Source: JACOTK01 sp963743945
GTDB taxonomy: Bacteria > Actinomycetota > Acidimicrobiia > Acidimicrobiales > CADCSY01
Direction: 5' to 3'
NCBI GenBank assembly: GCA_963743945.1
Contig: CAVURO010000006.1
Location: 1-64,000, forward strand
DNA length: 64,000 bases
In this document: in pieces, positions 25,146 through 34,193 of the stretch
Layout of the letters: every line of letters starts with the position of its first letter
Position numbering within the stretch: position 1 is the stretch's first letter
Program-made: the position numbers and the translations under genes
The notes under the pieces: generated by a model
The model's input: the letters and a program-made list of their open reading frames with translations, nothing else
Databases searched by the model: none
What the model was told of the DNA's origin: nothing

Positions 25146-26195
25146 TCATCTGGGGTAGGTCCGGATCTCGGTTGCCTTGACGGTGGCCCAAACGGGGTCT
25201 CCTTCGCGGAGTCCGAGCTCGGCGCCGGCGGCAGGGGTGATCTCGGCGACGAGATCGAGGGGCGGGGCCAGGCGAACCCGAATCCGGTCGCCGATCAGGT
25301 CGAGATGCTGGACCGTCGTGGCCCATCGGTTGCGCGGGCTGCCTTCGGGTCTGGCGTGGTGGAGGGCAACGGCGGAGGGAGCAACCGTGGCGAAGACCGC
25401 ACCGTCGTGGGCCTCGGCGATGGTGAGCGTCGCTCCACGCTCGGTGGTGATCGTGGTATCGACGGCAGTGCCGTGGACGAGGTTCGTGCCGATGAGGTCG
25501 GCGACATAGCGGGATCGAGGTCGGGCGGTCACCTCGGCGATCGTGCCCGTCTGGGTGAACCGACCGGCCTCGAGGATGGCCACGTGGTCGGCAAGCGCCA
25601 GCGCATCGATGGGGTCGTGGGTCACCAGAACGGTGGGACCGTCGAAGTCCGCAAGGAAACGGCGGAGGTCTCGGCGGACTTCGACACGGGTGCCGGCGTC
25701 GAGCGCAGCGAGAGGCTCGTCGAGGAGCAGCGCTGCGGGGTCGGTGGCCAGAGCTCGGGCAAGCGCCACCCGCTGGGCCTGGCCGCCGGACAGAGCTCGG
25801 GGTTTGACCTTGGCGCTCGAGGTGACCCCCACCCGGTCGAGGAGGCCGGCGGCAATCGCCTGAGAATCGGCCGTGGAGCGACCCTTTGAGCGCGGCCCGA
25901 ACGCGACGTTGTCGAGCACGGTCAGGTGCGGGAAGAGCAGGTAGTCCTGGTGGACGATGCCGAGCCCTCGCCGCTCCCGGGCGACAAAGGTCCCGGGGGG
26001 TTCGTCGAGGGTGGTGCCCTCGAGGGTGATCGCCCCGGTGTCGATGGCGACGCTCCCGGCGATGGCCCGCAACAGGGTGGTCTTGCCGGCGCCATTGGGC
26101 CCGAGCACGGCGGTGACCGCCCCCGAGGGCGCGAGCAGCGCGACGTCGAGGTCGAGGTCGCCGAGCCGGAGGCCGAAGGTGGCGTCGAGGCTCAT
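25146..26195 (-). CDS. modC: Molybdate ABC transporter ATP-binding protein (ModC)
   Basis: 349 residues from ATG at 26195, overlapping the modB stop by ATGA. Walker A is VLGPNGAGKTTLLRAIAG, the signature is LSGGQAQRVALARAL, Walker B is AALLLDEPLAALDA, and the switch His is in VLVTHDPIDAL. The C-terminal 120 residues include a TOBE-type oxyanion-binding domain (SPRNRWATTVQHLDLIGDRI, then LVAEITPAAGAELGL). ModC powers molybdate import with ModB and ModA, here the operon order modA-modB-modC. Confidence 0.9.
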   Translation of the reverse strand: MSLDATFGLRLGDLDLDVALLAPSGAVTAVLGPNGAGKTTLLRAIAGSVAIDTGAITLEGTTLDEPPGTFVARERRGLGIVHQDYLLFPHLTVLDNVAFGPRSKGRSTADSQAIAAGLLDRVGVTSSAKVKPRALSGGQAQRVALARALATDPAALLLDEPLAALDAGTRVEVRRDLRRFLADFDGPTVLVTHDPIDALALADHVAILEAGRFTQTGTIAEVTARPRSRYVADLIGTNLVHGTAVDTTITTERGATLTIAEAHDGAVFATVAPSAVALHHARPEGSPRNRWATTVQHLDLIGDRIRVRLAPPLDLVAEITPAAGAELGLREGDPVWATVKATEIRTYPR

Positions 26196-26983
26196 GCCCG
26201 AATGAACCACTTGTCCCGGAGCGAGACAAGCACGACGAGGGAGACGACGACGAGCACGAGGCTCAGTGCGATGGCAGCCTCCTGATCGCTCTCGAGCTCG
26301 AGATAGACGGCGAGCGGGAGTGTTCTTGTTCGGCCGGCAATGTTGCCGGCAAAGGTGATGGTGGCGCCGAACTCGCCCAGCGCCCGCGCCCATGCCAGCA
26401 CCGCTCCGGCCGCCACCGACGGAGCGATGAGCGGCAGGGTGACCCGGCGGAACACCGTGAACCGGTTGGCGCCCAGGCACGCAGCCGCGTCCTCGAAACG
26501 CTGGTCCATGCTGCGCATCGCCCCTTCGACCGTGATCACGAAGAAGGGCATGGCGACGAAGGTCTGGGCCATGATGGCCCCGGCCGTCGAGAACGTGAGC
26601 TGGATGCCGAACTCGTCGTGGAGCCACCCGCCGATCGGACTGCGAAGGCTGAACGCGGCAAGCAACGCCACACCCCCGACGACCGGGGGCAGCACCATCG
26701 GCAACAGGACCAGCCCTCGGATGAACGGGCGCCCGGGGATGTGAACGCGCGCCAGGACCCAGGCGAGGGGCGTGCCGAACAGGATCGAAAGCGCCGCGGC
26801 CGAAACGGAGCAGACCAGTGAGAGGCGGAGCGCCTCGAGGGACTCGGGGGTGGTGAGGTCGGCCCGGACGGCCGACCAGTTCGCTCGTTGGATGATCCCG
26901 ACGAGCGGGATCGCGAAGAACGCCACCGTGACCGCTGCGGCGATCACGACACCGGCGGGTGGCCGCCGCTCGGATCGGTTCAC
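26192..26983 (-). CDS. modB: Molybdate ABC transporter permease (ModB)
   Basis: 263 residues from GTG at 26983, overlapping the modA stop. Five to six membrane helices begin with GVVIAAAVTVAFFAIPLVGI; GLVLLPMVLPPVVGGVALLA is the typical ModB segment, and the cytoplasmic EDAAACLGANRFTVFRRVTL, PLIAPSV is the ATPase-docking loop. Its C-terminal ESDQEAAIALSLVLVVVSLV forms the last helix. It forms the channel for molybdate. Coupled on both sides by ATGA-type overlaps. Confidence 0.9.
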   Translation of the reverse strand: MNRSERRPPAGVVIAAAVTVAFFAIPLVGIIQRANWSAVRADLTTPESLEALRLSLVCSVSAAALSILFGTPLAWVLARVHIPGRPFIRGLVLLPMVLPPVVGGVALLAAFSLRSPIGGWLHDEFGIQLTFSTAGAIMAQTFVAMPFFVITVEGAMRSMDQRFEDAAACLGANRFTVFRRVTLPLIAPSVAAGAVLAWARALGEFGATITFAGNIAGRTRTLPLAVYLELESDQEAAIALSLVLVVVSLVVLVSLRDKWFIRA

Positions 26984-27804
26984 GTGGGTCCCAGGAATCC
27001 GAAGTCCGCGAGGGTCGCCTGACCCTCATCGCTCAGCACGTACGACCGGAACGCGTCGGCGATTGCTGAGCTGGTCGATGCCTCGAGAACGCCGATCGGG
27101 TAGTCGGCAACCACGTTCTCCCCATCGGGCAGTTCAACGGACTCGACGGTGTCGCCCGCGCCCAGGGCGTCGGTCACGTACACGATGCCGGCGGCGGCGT
27201 CGCCCTCGGCCACGGCAATGAGGGTCGCTCCGGCATTCCGACCGCGCGTCACGTTGGACTCCGGGAGGACGACCCCGGCGGTGGTGAGGGCCGCCTTGGC
27301 ATACCGGCCACACGGTACGCCCTCGCCGCACAGCGAGATCACGCCCGCGTCGGCGAGGTCGGCGAGGCTCCCGATCCGTTCCGGATTGCCCGGCTTGGTG
27401 ATGATGATCAACTTGTTGCGAGCGAACACCACCGGCTTGCCTGCGATCAGGCCCGCGTCGGTGAGCCTGATCATCTCCGCCGACGAGGCGAACATGATCA
27501 CATCGGCGGGAGCGCCCTCGAGGATCTGGGTTGCCAGCGTCGCCGACGAGTCGAAGGTGAAGCTGACCTCCACTGCGGGATTGGCGGCCATGAAGTCCTC
27601 GCCGATCCGACCGAGCGCGTCGGCGAGCGACTGCGCCCCCGACACCGTGATCGATCCCTCGAGACCCAAGAGGGGCGCAGCCGCTGCGGTCCCGTCGGTG
27701 CTCGAGCCGGACTCGCTCTCGGTCGAATCGTCGTCACCGCAACTGGTGAGGAACAGGCCGGACAAGGCCGACAGCACCAGCATCAGCGTGAGAATTCGCT
27801 TCAC
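26980..27804 (-). CDS. modA: Molybdate-binding lipoprotein (ModA)
   Basis: 274 residues from ATG at 27804 with AAAGGAG upstream. A lipoprotein signal ends at LSGLFLTSCG. The periplasmic-type binding fold is seen in ITVSGAQSLADALGRIGEDF, SFTFDSSATLATQILEGAPA and DVIMFASSAEM, in which the SS residues contact the oxyanion, followed by GKPVVFARNKLIIITKPGNP. It captures molybdate (or tungstate) for ModB/ModC. First structural gene of the operon; the HTH-TOBE regulator lies 35 bases upstream on the same strand. Confidence 0.9.
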   Translation of the reverse strand: MKRILTLMLVLSALSGLFLTSCGDDDSTESESGSSTDGTAAAAPLLGLEGSITVSGAQSLADALGRIGEDFMAANPAVEVSFTFDSSATLATQILEGAPADVIMFASSAEMIRLTDAGLIAGKPVVFARNKLIIITKPGNPERIGSLADLADAGVISLCGEGVPCGRYAKAALTTAGVVLPESNVTRGRNAGATLIAVAEGDAAAGIVYVTDALGAGDTVESVELPDGENVVADYPIGVLEASTSSAIADAFRSYVLSDEGQATLADFGFLGPT

Positions 27805-27838
27805 GTTGGAGCTCCTTTGCCGAGAGGAGGCGGAACAC

Positions 27839-28240
27839 TCAGTGGTTTGGGACCTCGATGACGACGGCGGTGGCCTTCACGGCGGCAACCGCCAGATCTC
27901 CGGGTTCGAGGGCGAGCTCGTCGGCCGCCTCACGGGTCATCAGCGAGACGACGCGGTGCGGACCGGCTTGGATCTCGACGATCGCGGTCAACTTGTCCCT
28001 CTCGACTCGGGTGACGATCCCGGTGAACCGGTTGCGCGCCGACTGCACCGGCAGGGAGTCGGGCTCGTAGGCGTCGGCCTGTTCGCCCAGATACCCGGCC
28101 AGTGCCTTGCCCGGCACCAGGCGGTGACCACCGGGACTGCGCGTCGTCTTCAGGCGCCCCTCGTCGCACCAGCGACGCACCGTGTCGACGCTTACACCCA
28201 ACAGTTCGGCGACCTGGCCCGGCCGATAGTTCGATGCCAC
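27839..28240 (-). CDS. HTH-TOBE molybdate-responsive regulator
   Basis: About 133 residues from GTG at 28240 (alternative ATG at 28258). The N-terminus NYRPGQVAELLGVSVDTVRR and WCDEGRLKTTRSPGGHRLVP is a MerR/excisionase-type helix-turn-helix; the C-terminal 70 residues (ARNRFTGIVTRVERDKLTAI to LAVAAVKATAVVIEV) are a TOBE/Mop domain that binds molybdate. Such small two-domain proteins sit before modABC in many actinobacteria and are thought to sense Mo and control the operon. Direct repression is an inference. Confidence 0.8.
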   Translation of the reverse strand: MASNYRPGQVAELLGVSVDTVRRWCDEGRLKTTRSPGGHRLVPGKALAGYLGEQADAYEPDSLPVQSARNRFTGIVTRVERDKLTAIVEIQAGPHRVVSLMTREAADELALEPGDLAVAAVKATAVVIEVPNH

Positions 28241-28498
28241 CGGGTCAGTGAAGCACATCAAACTCGCAACTGTCGAGGTATATGTCGAATCTTCACATGA
28301 CTTGCCGGATATTCTGCGACAAACGACCGCAACCGACCATTTGCGTGAAAGGCTGATCACCGGCTCGACCGGCCGGCCTCGCAGCACGGCATTTCCTCTG
28401 AGCTGGAAGGATTCCCCACAACTGTTTACTGTTGATCCCGTTCGCCGACATGCCTCTCTCAGGCCTGCCGGACAGATCGTCCTAGGGAAAGAGGCATC

Positions 28499-29365
28499 AT
28501 GGGCGCCAAGGTTCAGATTCCAGGTTCGACCGCTCTCATCACCGGAGCGGGCAGCGGCATCGGTCAGGCCACCGCCCTGGCAATGGCCAAACGGGGTGCC
28601 AAGGTGCTGGCGGTCGACATCAACGAGGCGGCCGCCAAGGCAACCGCCGAGGCATGCCAGGAGATCGGCGTCGAGTCGGTTGCGTTCCAATGTGACGTTG
28701 CGAACAGGGCAGCGGTCGTGGCGCTCGCCGAACAGGTGCATCGCGAACACGGGACCCTTCAGATCCTCGTGAACAACGCCGGTGTCGGCATGTCGGGCCG
28801 ATTCCTCGACATGTCGCTCGACGACTGGGAGTGGATCCGATCGATCAACCTCGACGGCGTTCTGCACGGCTGTCACGCCTTTGTGCCGGCGATGCTCGAG
28901 CAGGGTCGCGGCCATGTCATCAACCTCTCGTCGGGACTCGCCTTCCTTCCCCAGGCGATGACCCCCGCCTACTCGACGACCAAGGCCGCAGTACTCATGT
29001 TCTCCCGATCGGTACGAGCCGACTGGGGAACCCGCGGTGTCGGCGTCACCGCAATCTGCCCCGGCTTCATCGACACGGCAATCATCGAGCGCACCCGCTT
29101 CTTCGGTGATGTCGACAACCCCAGAGCCGTCGCGTTGACCAAGCGTGGCTTCTCGATGGGACACCCGCCGGAGCTGGCGGCCACCACCATCATCAAGGCC
29201 ATCGAGCGCAACCGGGCCATGGCCGGCGTGGGTTGGGAGGCACGGGGCGGGTTCCAGCTGACCCGGATTCTCCCGTCCCCGGTCGTGACGCTCGCCGCTC
29301 GACCCTTGCCGGACTTCGTCGGCCGCATCCTCAGCCGAAGCAGGCAAAAGGCCATAGCGCCATAG
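28499..29365 (+). CDS. Short-chain dehydrogenase/reductase
   Basis: 288 residues from ATG at 28499, after AAAGAGG. The Rossmann NAD(P) motif is TALITGAGSGIGQATAL (13-29), NNAG is at about 89-92, and the catalytic Ser is in NLSSGLAFLPQAMTPAYSTT with the YxxxK (YSTTK). Asp in VLAVDINEA suggests NAD+ preference. The C-terminal 60 residues are basic and hydrophobic, as in membrane-associated SDRs of lipid or steroid metabolism. It is divergent from the molybdate regulator; the 258-bp gap between them is AT-richer and probably holds both promoters. Substrate unknown. Confidence 0.85.
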   Translation: MGAKVQIPGSTALITGAGSGIGQATALAMAKRGAKVLAVDINEAAAKATAEACQEIGVESVAFQCDVANRAAVVALAEQVHREHGTLQILVNNAGVGMSGRFLDMSLDDWEWIRSINLDGVLHGCHAFVPAMLEQGRGHVINLSSGLAFLPQAMTPAYSTTKAAVLMFSRSVRADWGTRGVGVTAICPGFIDTAIIERTRFFGDVDNPRAVALTKRGFSMGHPPELAATTIIKAIERNRAMAGVGWEARGGFQLTRILPSPVVTLAARPLPDFVGRILSRSRQKAIAP

Positions 29366-29449
29366 ACCCCTTGGGCCAAACGGGAAGCACGCGGAGCGTG
29401 GGAACCTGACAAGCCACTCCGATTGGACGCGAAACCCGCCCCGACCGCG

Positions 29450-30013
29450 TCAGCCCCTGCGACCGAGGAGCGCCAGGAGGCGGGTCTGTGGAGACGCCTC
29501 CTCACCCGGATCCATGCCGTCGCCGAACGCTCCGGTGACGCCGAGGATCGCCGCTTGGGGCAACGTGATCTCCAGGCACGCCTCGACCAGCTCCGCCGGA
29601 AGCTCGGTGTCACCTCCGGTTGCTGCGGCCAGGTCCCATCCGTGCACCAGCACGTCGGTGAAGCGGTGACCACAGTAGATGCTGCCGGGCACCGGTCCAT
29701 AGGACACGGCGCACGGCGCGTCCATCGCGCCCGGGACCTCGAACGCCGTGACGGCCCGGTGTCCCGAAAGCCGGTAGGCCTCGGAAAAGTCGCCTGCAAG
29801 GATGTCGCCCTCGAATCGATCACCAACCTGCTCGATCGTCTCGCCGGCAACCAGTGGAGCCACCCAGAGGTTGCCGTACACAACATGGTGCAGCAGCTCG
29901 GTCACATCCCAGTCGGCGCAGGGAGTGGCGTTGTGCATCTGCTCGACGGTCATCGCATCGACGATGGCCTGGGTGTTGGCGACTGCTCGTGCGTGAAGGT
30001 CGGGCAGATCCAT
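29450..30013 (-). CDS. TIGR03086-type DinB-fold protein (mycothiol-dependent or metal-binding)
   Basis: 187 residues from ATG at 30013, 8 bases after the upstream gene. The N-terminus DLHARAVANTQAIVDAMTVE then ATPCADWDVTELLHHVVYGN matches the TIGR03086 family, in which the W-x-V-x-x-L-x-x-H segment gives the first metal His; a second is in VLVHGWDLAAATG. These belong to the DinB/maleylpyruvate isomerase-like superfamily and may use mycothiol in thiol-transfer or detoxification. Coupled with the upstream dimeric-barrel protein gene, so a shared role is likely. Confidence 0.75.
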   Translation of the reverse strand: MDLPDLHARAVANTQAIVDAMTVEQMHNATPCADWDVTELLHHVVYGNLWVAPLVAGETIEQVGDRFEGDILAGDFSEAYRLSGHRAVTAFEVPGAMDAPCAVSYGPVPGSIYCGHRFTDVLVHGWDLAAATGGDTELPAELVEACLEITLPQAAILGVTGAFGDGMDPGEEASPQTRLLALLGRRG

Positions 30014-30021
30014 GGTCGAGA

Positions 30022-30615
30022 TCAGAAGACCAGGGCGTCGATCAGATCCAGGAACTCGGTGGTCCCCATCGAACCCGGTGACTCGGCCATCGCTGCCTGC
30101 AACTCGGCAGGCAGCTCCTTTTGCTCGCCTTCCCGCGCCGCTGCCTCCGTGGTGAAGTAGGCAGCCTCCACACAGGTATCGGGGCCGGTCCAACAACGCA
30201 GCAACCCCAGGATCTCGGGTCGGGACGGCGAATACCCGGCGAACAACTCGTCCAAGCGGGCCACCGCGTCACGATCGACACCACTCGATCGCATGATCTG
30301 CACGAAACCCGCCTCCGAGGAAGGTCCACCGAGCATCTCCTGAACATCGGACGTCTCCCTGAAACCCGCCTCGCCGTCGTAGTACTTGGCGGTCTCGGCC
30401 CACCATGCTCCCTGCTCCGGGCGATCACTGTTGGCACGGGCATCCGCCTCGGTTTCGAAGCAGGCGATCGTGATCGCCCGTCCATCGGACGAGACACCCG
30501 ATGTCGACCCCACGAAACCCGAAGCTCCCGGACGAAGCTCGCTCAGCCATCGTTCGCCCTGGCGCCGGACGCCTTCCGCATCGCCGGTCTGTCCCTCGAT
30601 GATCTGCACGAACAT
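30022..30615 (-). CDS. Dimeric alpha-beta barrel (antibiotic-biosynthesis-monooxygenase-like) protein
   Basis: About 197 residues from ATG at 30615, chosen for the GAGGAGG five bases upstream. It looks like two tandem ferredoxin-like repeats: MFVQIIEGQTGDAEGVRRQG ending ACFETEADARAN, and GFVQIMRSSGVDRDAVARLD ending AYFTTEAAAREGE. Each repeat has the FVQI strand and the FxTEAxAR helix of the ABM/YCII-type barrel. No catalytic residues can be named. It sits in a two-gene unit with the TIGR03086 protein, divergent from the nitrate transporter. Confidence 0.65.
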   Translation of the reverse strand: MFVQIIEGQTGDAEGVRRQGERWLSELRPGASGFVGSTSGVSSDGRAITIACFETEADARANSDRPEQGAWWAETAKYYDGEAGFRETSDVQEMLGGPSSEAGFVQIMRSSGVDRDAVARLDELFAGYSPSRPEILGLLRCWTGPDTCVEAAYFTTEAAAREGEQKELPAELQAAMAESPGSMGTTEFLDLIDALVF

Positions 30616-30827
30616 CATGACCTCCTCATCGAACCCTATCTCGCGACCCAATTCGGGTGTCGCGACGCTACGCCTGAGAGAACCGGCGGCGCAATGGGTC
30701 GCCACGGCCGCCCATGCCATCCGTGGAACCGGGGCAGGCCGGCCACTGGCCGAGGCAGAAGAATGGGACGGGTCACGCACAGATGGTCCCCGAAAGAAGT
30801 GAGGAAGGTGTCCATCGCACGTAACAG

Positions 30828-32393
30828 ATGGAACACAGCGACGAAACAGCATCCCGCCAACCTGTACCCATGCATTCAGATACTTCCCACATGCCGCGCC
30901 CATCGGAGCTCCTGTCGGTTGTCTTCCGGCGTGGCGCGGCGCAGCGCACGTTGCACCTCACATGGGTCGCGTTCTTTCTCTCCTTCGTGGTCTGGTTCAA
31001 CTTCGCACCCTTTGCCGGCGACATCGGCGAGCAGTTCGGCCTCGACAAGGGCCAACTCGTCACCCTTGGCCTGTGCAACCTCGCCCTCACCGTTCCAGCC
31101 CGACTGATCATCGGCGGCGTGCTCGATCGGTTCGGACCACGCCGGACCTTCTCGGCGATCCTGATCTTCGCACTCCTGCCTTGCACCCTCTTCGCCACGG
31201 CCCAGAGCTTCACCATGCTCCTGGTCAGCAGGCTCCTGGTCAGCATCGTGGGCGCCGGCTTCGTGGTCGGCATTCGGATGGTGGCGGAGTGGTTTCCCCC
31301 CACCGAGGTTGGAACCGCCGAAGGCGTCTACGGAGGTTGGGGCAACTTCGGGGCCGCTGCCGCCTCCCTTGGGCTTCCCGTCATCGCCGGCATCGCAGGC
31401 GGCGATGAGGGCTGGCGCTGGGCTGCCGCGCTGACCGGCATCGTGGCCGCCGCCTATGGCATCGCCTACCCGAGGCTCGTTTCCGACACCCCGGCCGGGG
31501 TCCCGTATGTTCGGGCCAAGAGCGCCGCCGCTCTGGAGGTGACCAACCGCAGGGCGGTGTTCGGCCTCATGGCGATGTTCATACCTGCCGCTGCAGCTCT
31601 GGCGGTCATCGCCTGGCGGGTCAAACGGGTCGAGGTTATCGGCACGGGAGCGATGATGGCAGGGTTCGGCCTGGCTGCACTGTTCCTCGTCTACCAGGTC
31701 ACTGCGGTTCGTCGGGTCAATCAACGGGCCCTCGCCGGCGACTACCCCGAGGACGAACGGTATCCCTTCACCTCGGTCGTCGTGCTCTCACTCGCCTACT
31801 TCTGCACCTTTGGTTCGGAGTTGGCCGCCGTGTCGTATCTGCCCCAGTTCTTCGAGTCGACCTGGGGTCTGTCGACCGCGGTCGCGGGAGCGGCGGCGTC
31901 GACATTCGCCTTCATGAACCTCGTGTCCCGGCCGACCGGGGGGTTCATCTCCGACCTGGTGCGGAGCCGGAAACGATGGCTGGCGACGCTCATCGGCGGG
32001 CTCGGCCTCGGCTATCTGGCGATGTCGACGATGACCAGCGCCTGGCCGGTCGGCGGAGCCGTTGCCCTGGTGCTCGTGGCATCGATCTTCGCCCAGGCGG
32101 GCAACGGGGCCGTCTACGCGATCGTGCCGATCGTGCGCAAACAGGCGGGGGGCCAGATCGCCGGCATGGCGGGCGCCTACGGCAACATCGGGGGCATCGC
32201 CTTTCTCTCGACGCTGCTCTTCGTCACCCCGCGTGGGTTCTTCCTCATCATGGCGGGCTCGTCGGCCGTCGTGCTGCTCTGCTGTCGGTGGTTGGTGGAA
32301 CCCACCCGCGGTCATGCTTCCCTGCCTACCACGGCGTCCACGGCGTCCACGGCCGTCGAGGAAGTCCTGGTGATCGACCCCGTCGCCGTCTGA
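30828..32393 (+). CDS. narK: Nitrate/nitrite transporter of the NarK (NNP, MFS) family
   Basis: 521 residues; ATG codons at 30828, 30870 and 30891 are all possible, none with a strong ribosome site. Twelve membrane helices are expected. The nitrate signatures are both present: GGWGNFGAAAASLGLPVIAG in helix 5 and AQAGNGAVYAIVPIVRKQAG then GQIAGMAGAYGNIGGIAF in helix 11. The conserved Arg of the pore appears in SRLLVSIVGAGFVVGIRMVA. Cytoplasmic loops have the MFS motif GGVLDRFGPRRTF. It imports nitrate or exports nitrite. The nearby modABC operon would supply Mo for nitrate reductase, but no reductase gene is in the window. Confidence 0.88.
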   Translation: MEHSDETASRQPVPMHSDTSHMPRPSELLSVVFRRGAAQRTLHLTWVAFFLSFVVWFNFAPFAGDIGEQFGLDKGQLVTLGLCNLALTVPARLIIGGVLDRFGPRRTFSAILIFALLPCTLFATAQSFTMLLVSRLLVSIVGAGFVVGIRMVAEWFPPTEVGTAEGVYGGWGNFGAAAASLGLPVIAGIAGGDEGWRWAAALTGIVAAAYGIAYPRLVSDTPAGVPYVRAKSAAALEVTNRRAVFGLMAMFIPAAAALAVIAWRVKRVEVIGTGAMMAGFGLAALFLVYQVTAVRRVNQRALAGDYPEDERYPFTSVVVLSLAYFCTFGSELAAVSYLPQFFESTWGLSTAVAGAAASTFAFMNLVSRPTGGFISDLVRSRKRWLATLIGGLGLGYLAMSTMTSAWPVGGAVALVLVASIFAQAGNGAVYAIVPIVRKQAGGQIAGMAGAYGNIGGIAFLSTLLFVTPRGFFLIMAGSSAVVLLCCRWLVEPTRGHASLPTTASTASTAVEEVLVIDPVAV

Positions 32394-32491
32394 GCCGGCA
32401 TCGAGCATCGCCCGCACACGAGGCGACCGATCGGCTGAAGCTCTAGGATCATCGACGGGCGACAGCGCCGCGAGCACGAGACACGGGGGGA

Positions 32492-34102
32492 ATGATGTCC
32501 GACGCACCACAGCGATTCGATGCCGTCATCGTCGGAGCAGGATTCTCGGGCATGTACATGCTCCATCGCCTCCGTGAGCTGGGCTTCTCGTGTCGTGTCC
32601 TCGAGGCCGGTGACGGGGTGGGTGGCACCTGGTACTGGAACCGCTACCCGGGTGCGCGCTGCGACTCGGAGAGCATGTACTACTCCTATTCGTTCTCATC
32701 CGAGCTCGAGCAGGAATGGAACTGGACCGAGCGCTACCCGGGTCAGCCCGAGATCCTGAAGTACCTCAACCACGTTGCCGACCGCTTCGATCTGCGCCGC
32801 GACATCACGTTCGACACCCGGGTGAACGCCGCGCACTACGACGAGGCCGCCAACGAGTGGACGATCACCACTGCCTCCGGCGACATGCTCGTCGCGACGT
32901 TCTGCATCATGGCGACCGGTTGCCTGTCGTCTCCGAACTCCCCCAGGATCACCGGGATCGACGCCTTCGAGGGCGCCACCTATCACACCGGCGAATGGCC
33001 GCACGAGGGGGTCGACTTCACCGGAAAACGGGTCGGCATCATCGGCACGGGCTCCTCGGCCATCCAGGCGATACCGCTCATCGCCGAGCAGGCCGAGCAC
33101 TTGACGGTCTTCCAGCGCACCCCCAACTTCATGGTTCCGGCACACAACGGCCCGCTCGACCCCGAGTTCGAGCGTGACTGGAAGGCCGCCTACGCCGAAT
33201 GGCGTCGCAAGGGACGCGAGTCCTTCGGTGGCTTTCCCTACCCGGCGGGCAACCGTTCCGCCCTGGAACTGAGCGCCGAGGAACAGCTGGCGGCCTACGA
33301 GGAGGCTTGGAAGATCGGAGGGTTTCGATTTCTCAGCACCTTCTACGACCTGATCATCAACGAGGACGCGAACGAGACCGCTGCCGAGTTCGTGCGCTCC
33401 AAGATCGCCCAGATCGTCAAGGACCCCGAAACCGCCCAGAAGCTGATGCCGAGGGACTATCCCATCGGCACCAAGCGCCTCGCCCTCGACACGCACTACT
33501 TCGAGACCTACAACCGGGACAACGTGACGCTCGTCGACCTCAAGGCGAACCCCATCGAGACCATCACACCGAATGGGATTCGTACGACCGCAGGCGAGCA
33601 CACCTTCGACGCGATCGTCTTCGCCACAGGCTTCGACGCCATGACCGGGGCGCTGTCCAAGATCGACATCAGGGGCCGTGGCGATCTTGCGCTACAGGAG
33701 AAATGGGAGGCCGGCCCCAGGGCCTACCTCGGGCTGGGCATCGCCGGATTCCCCAACCTGTTCACCATCACCGGACCGGGCAGCCCCTCGGTGTTGAGCA
33801 ACATGCCGGTGTCGATCGAACAGCACGTCGACTGGATCGCCGACTGCCTCGCGTATCTCCGAGATCGCAACGTGGCCGCCATCGAGGCGACGGTCGAAGC
33901 CGAGGAGGCGTGGGTGGCGCACGTCAACGAGGTGGCCGGCTTCACGTTGTTCCCGCGGGCGAACTCGTGGTACATCGGCGCCAACATCCCCGGCAAGCCT
34001 CGGGTCTTCATGCCCTATGTCGGCGGCGTCGGGCCCTACCGCGCCCGGTGCGACGAGATCGCCGCAAAGGACTACGACGGGTTCGCACTCACCTCGGTCT
34101 AA
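32492..34102 (+). CDS. Baeyer-Villiger-type flavin monooxygenase (cyclohexanone monooxygenase-like)
   Basis: 536 residues from ATG at 32492 or 32495 after GGGGGG. The FAD motif is AVIVGAGFSGMYML (11-24); the BVMO fingerprint FEGATYHTGEWP follows at about 160, and the NADPH motif is VGIIGTGSSAIQAIP. LGGTWY-type sequence GVGGTWYWNRYPGARCD is the ATG-like flavin contact. Such enzymes insert oxygen next to a ketone to give esters or lactones. The neighbouring second BVMO, acyl-CoA dehydrogenase and SDR support a ketone- or lipid-degrading cluster. Substrate unknown. Confidence 0.88.
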   Translation: MMSDAPQRFDAVIVGAGFSGMYMLHRLRELGFSCRVLEAGDGVGGTWYWNRYPGARCDSESMYYSYSFSSELEQEWNWTERYPGQPEILKYLNHVADRFDLRRDITFDTRVNAAHYDEAANEWTITTASGDMLVATFCIMATGCLSSPNSPRITGIDAFEGATYHTGEWPHEGVDFTGKRVGIIGTGSSAIQAIPLIAEQAEHLTVFQRTPNFMVPAHNGPLDPEFERDWKAAYAEWRRKGRESFGGFPYPAGNRSALELSAEEQLAAYEEAWKIGGFRFLSTFYDLIINEDANETAAEFVRSKIAQIVKDPETAQKLMPRDYPIGTKRLALDTHYFETYNRDNVTLVDLKANPIETITPNGIRTTAGEHTFDAIVFATGFDAMTGALSKIDIRGRGDLALQEKWEAGPRAYLGLGIAGFPNLFTITGPGSPSVLSNMPVSIEQHVDWIADCLAYLRDRNVAAIEATVEAEEAWVAHVNEVAGFTLFPRANSWYIGANIPGKPRVFMPYVGGVGPYRARCDEIAAKDYDGFALTSV

Positions 34103-34193
34103 CCTCTAGTTTGTTCCTCTAGTATTCGGCTTCGCAGAGGCCCTCTTCCGGATGACCCCTGCGAAGCCGGTGACGCACGGAGGGGGATACACC

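Noticed and set aside
25146..27029. A 627-residue minus-strand protein covering modB and modC
   Set aside because: Its first 277 residues are Arg-rich shadow of modB; modC starts at 26195 with a coupled ATG.
28258..28498. ModE-type operator upstream of the molybdate regulator
   Set aside because: The AT-rich gap has several partial dyads but none matches a known molybdate box.
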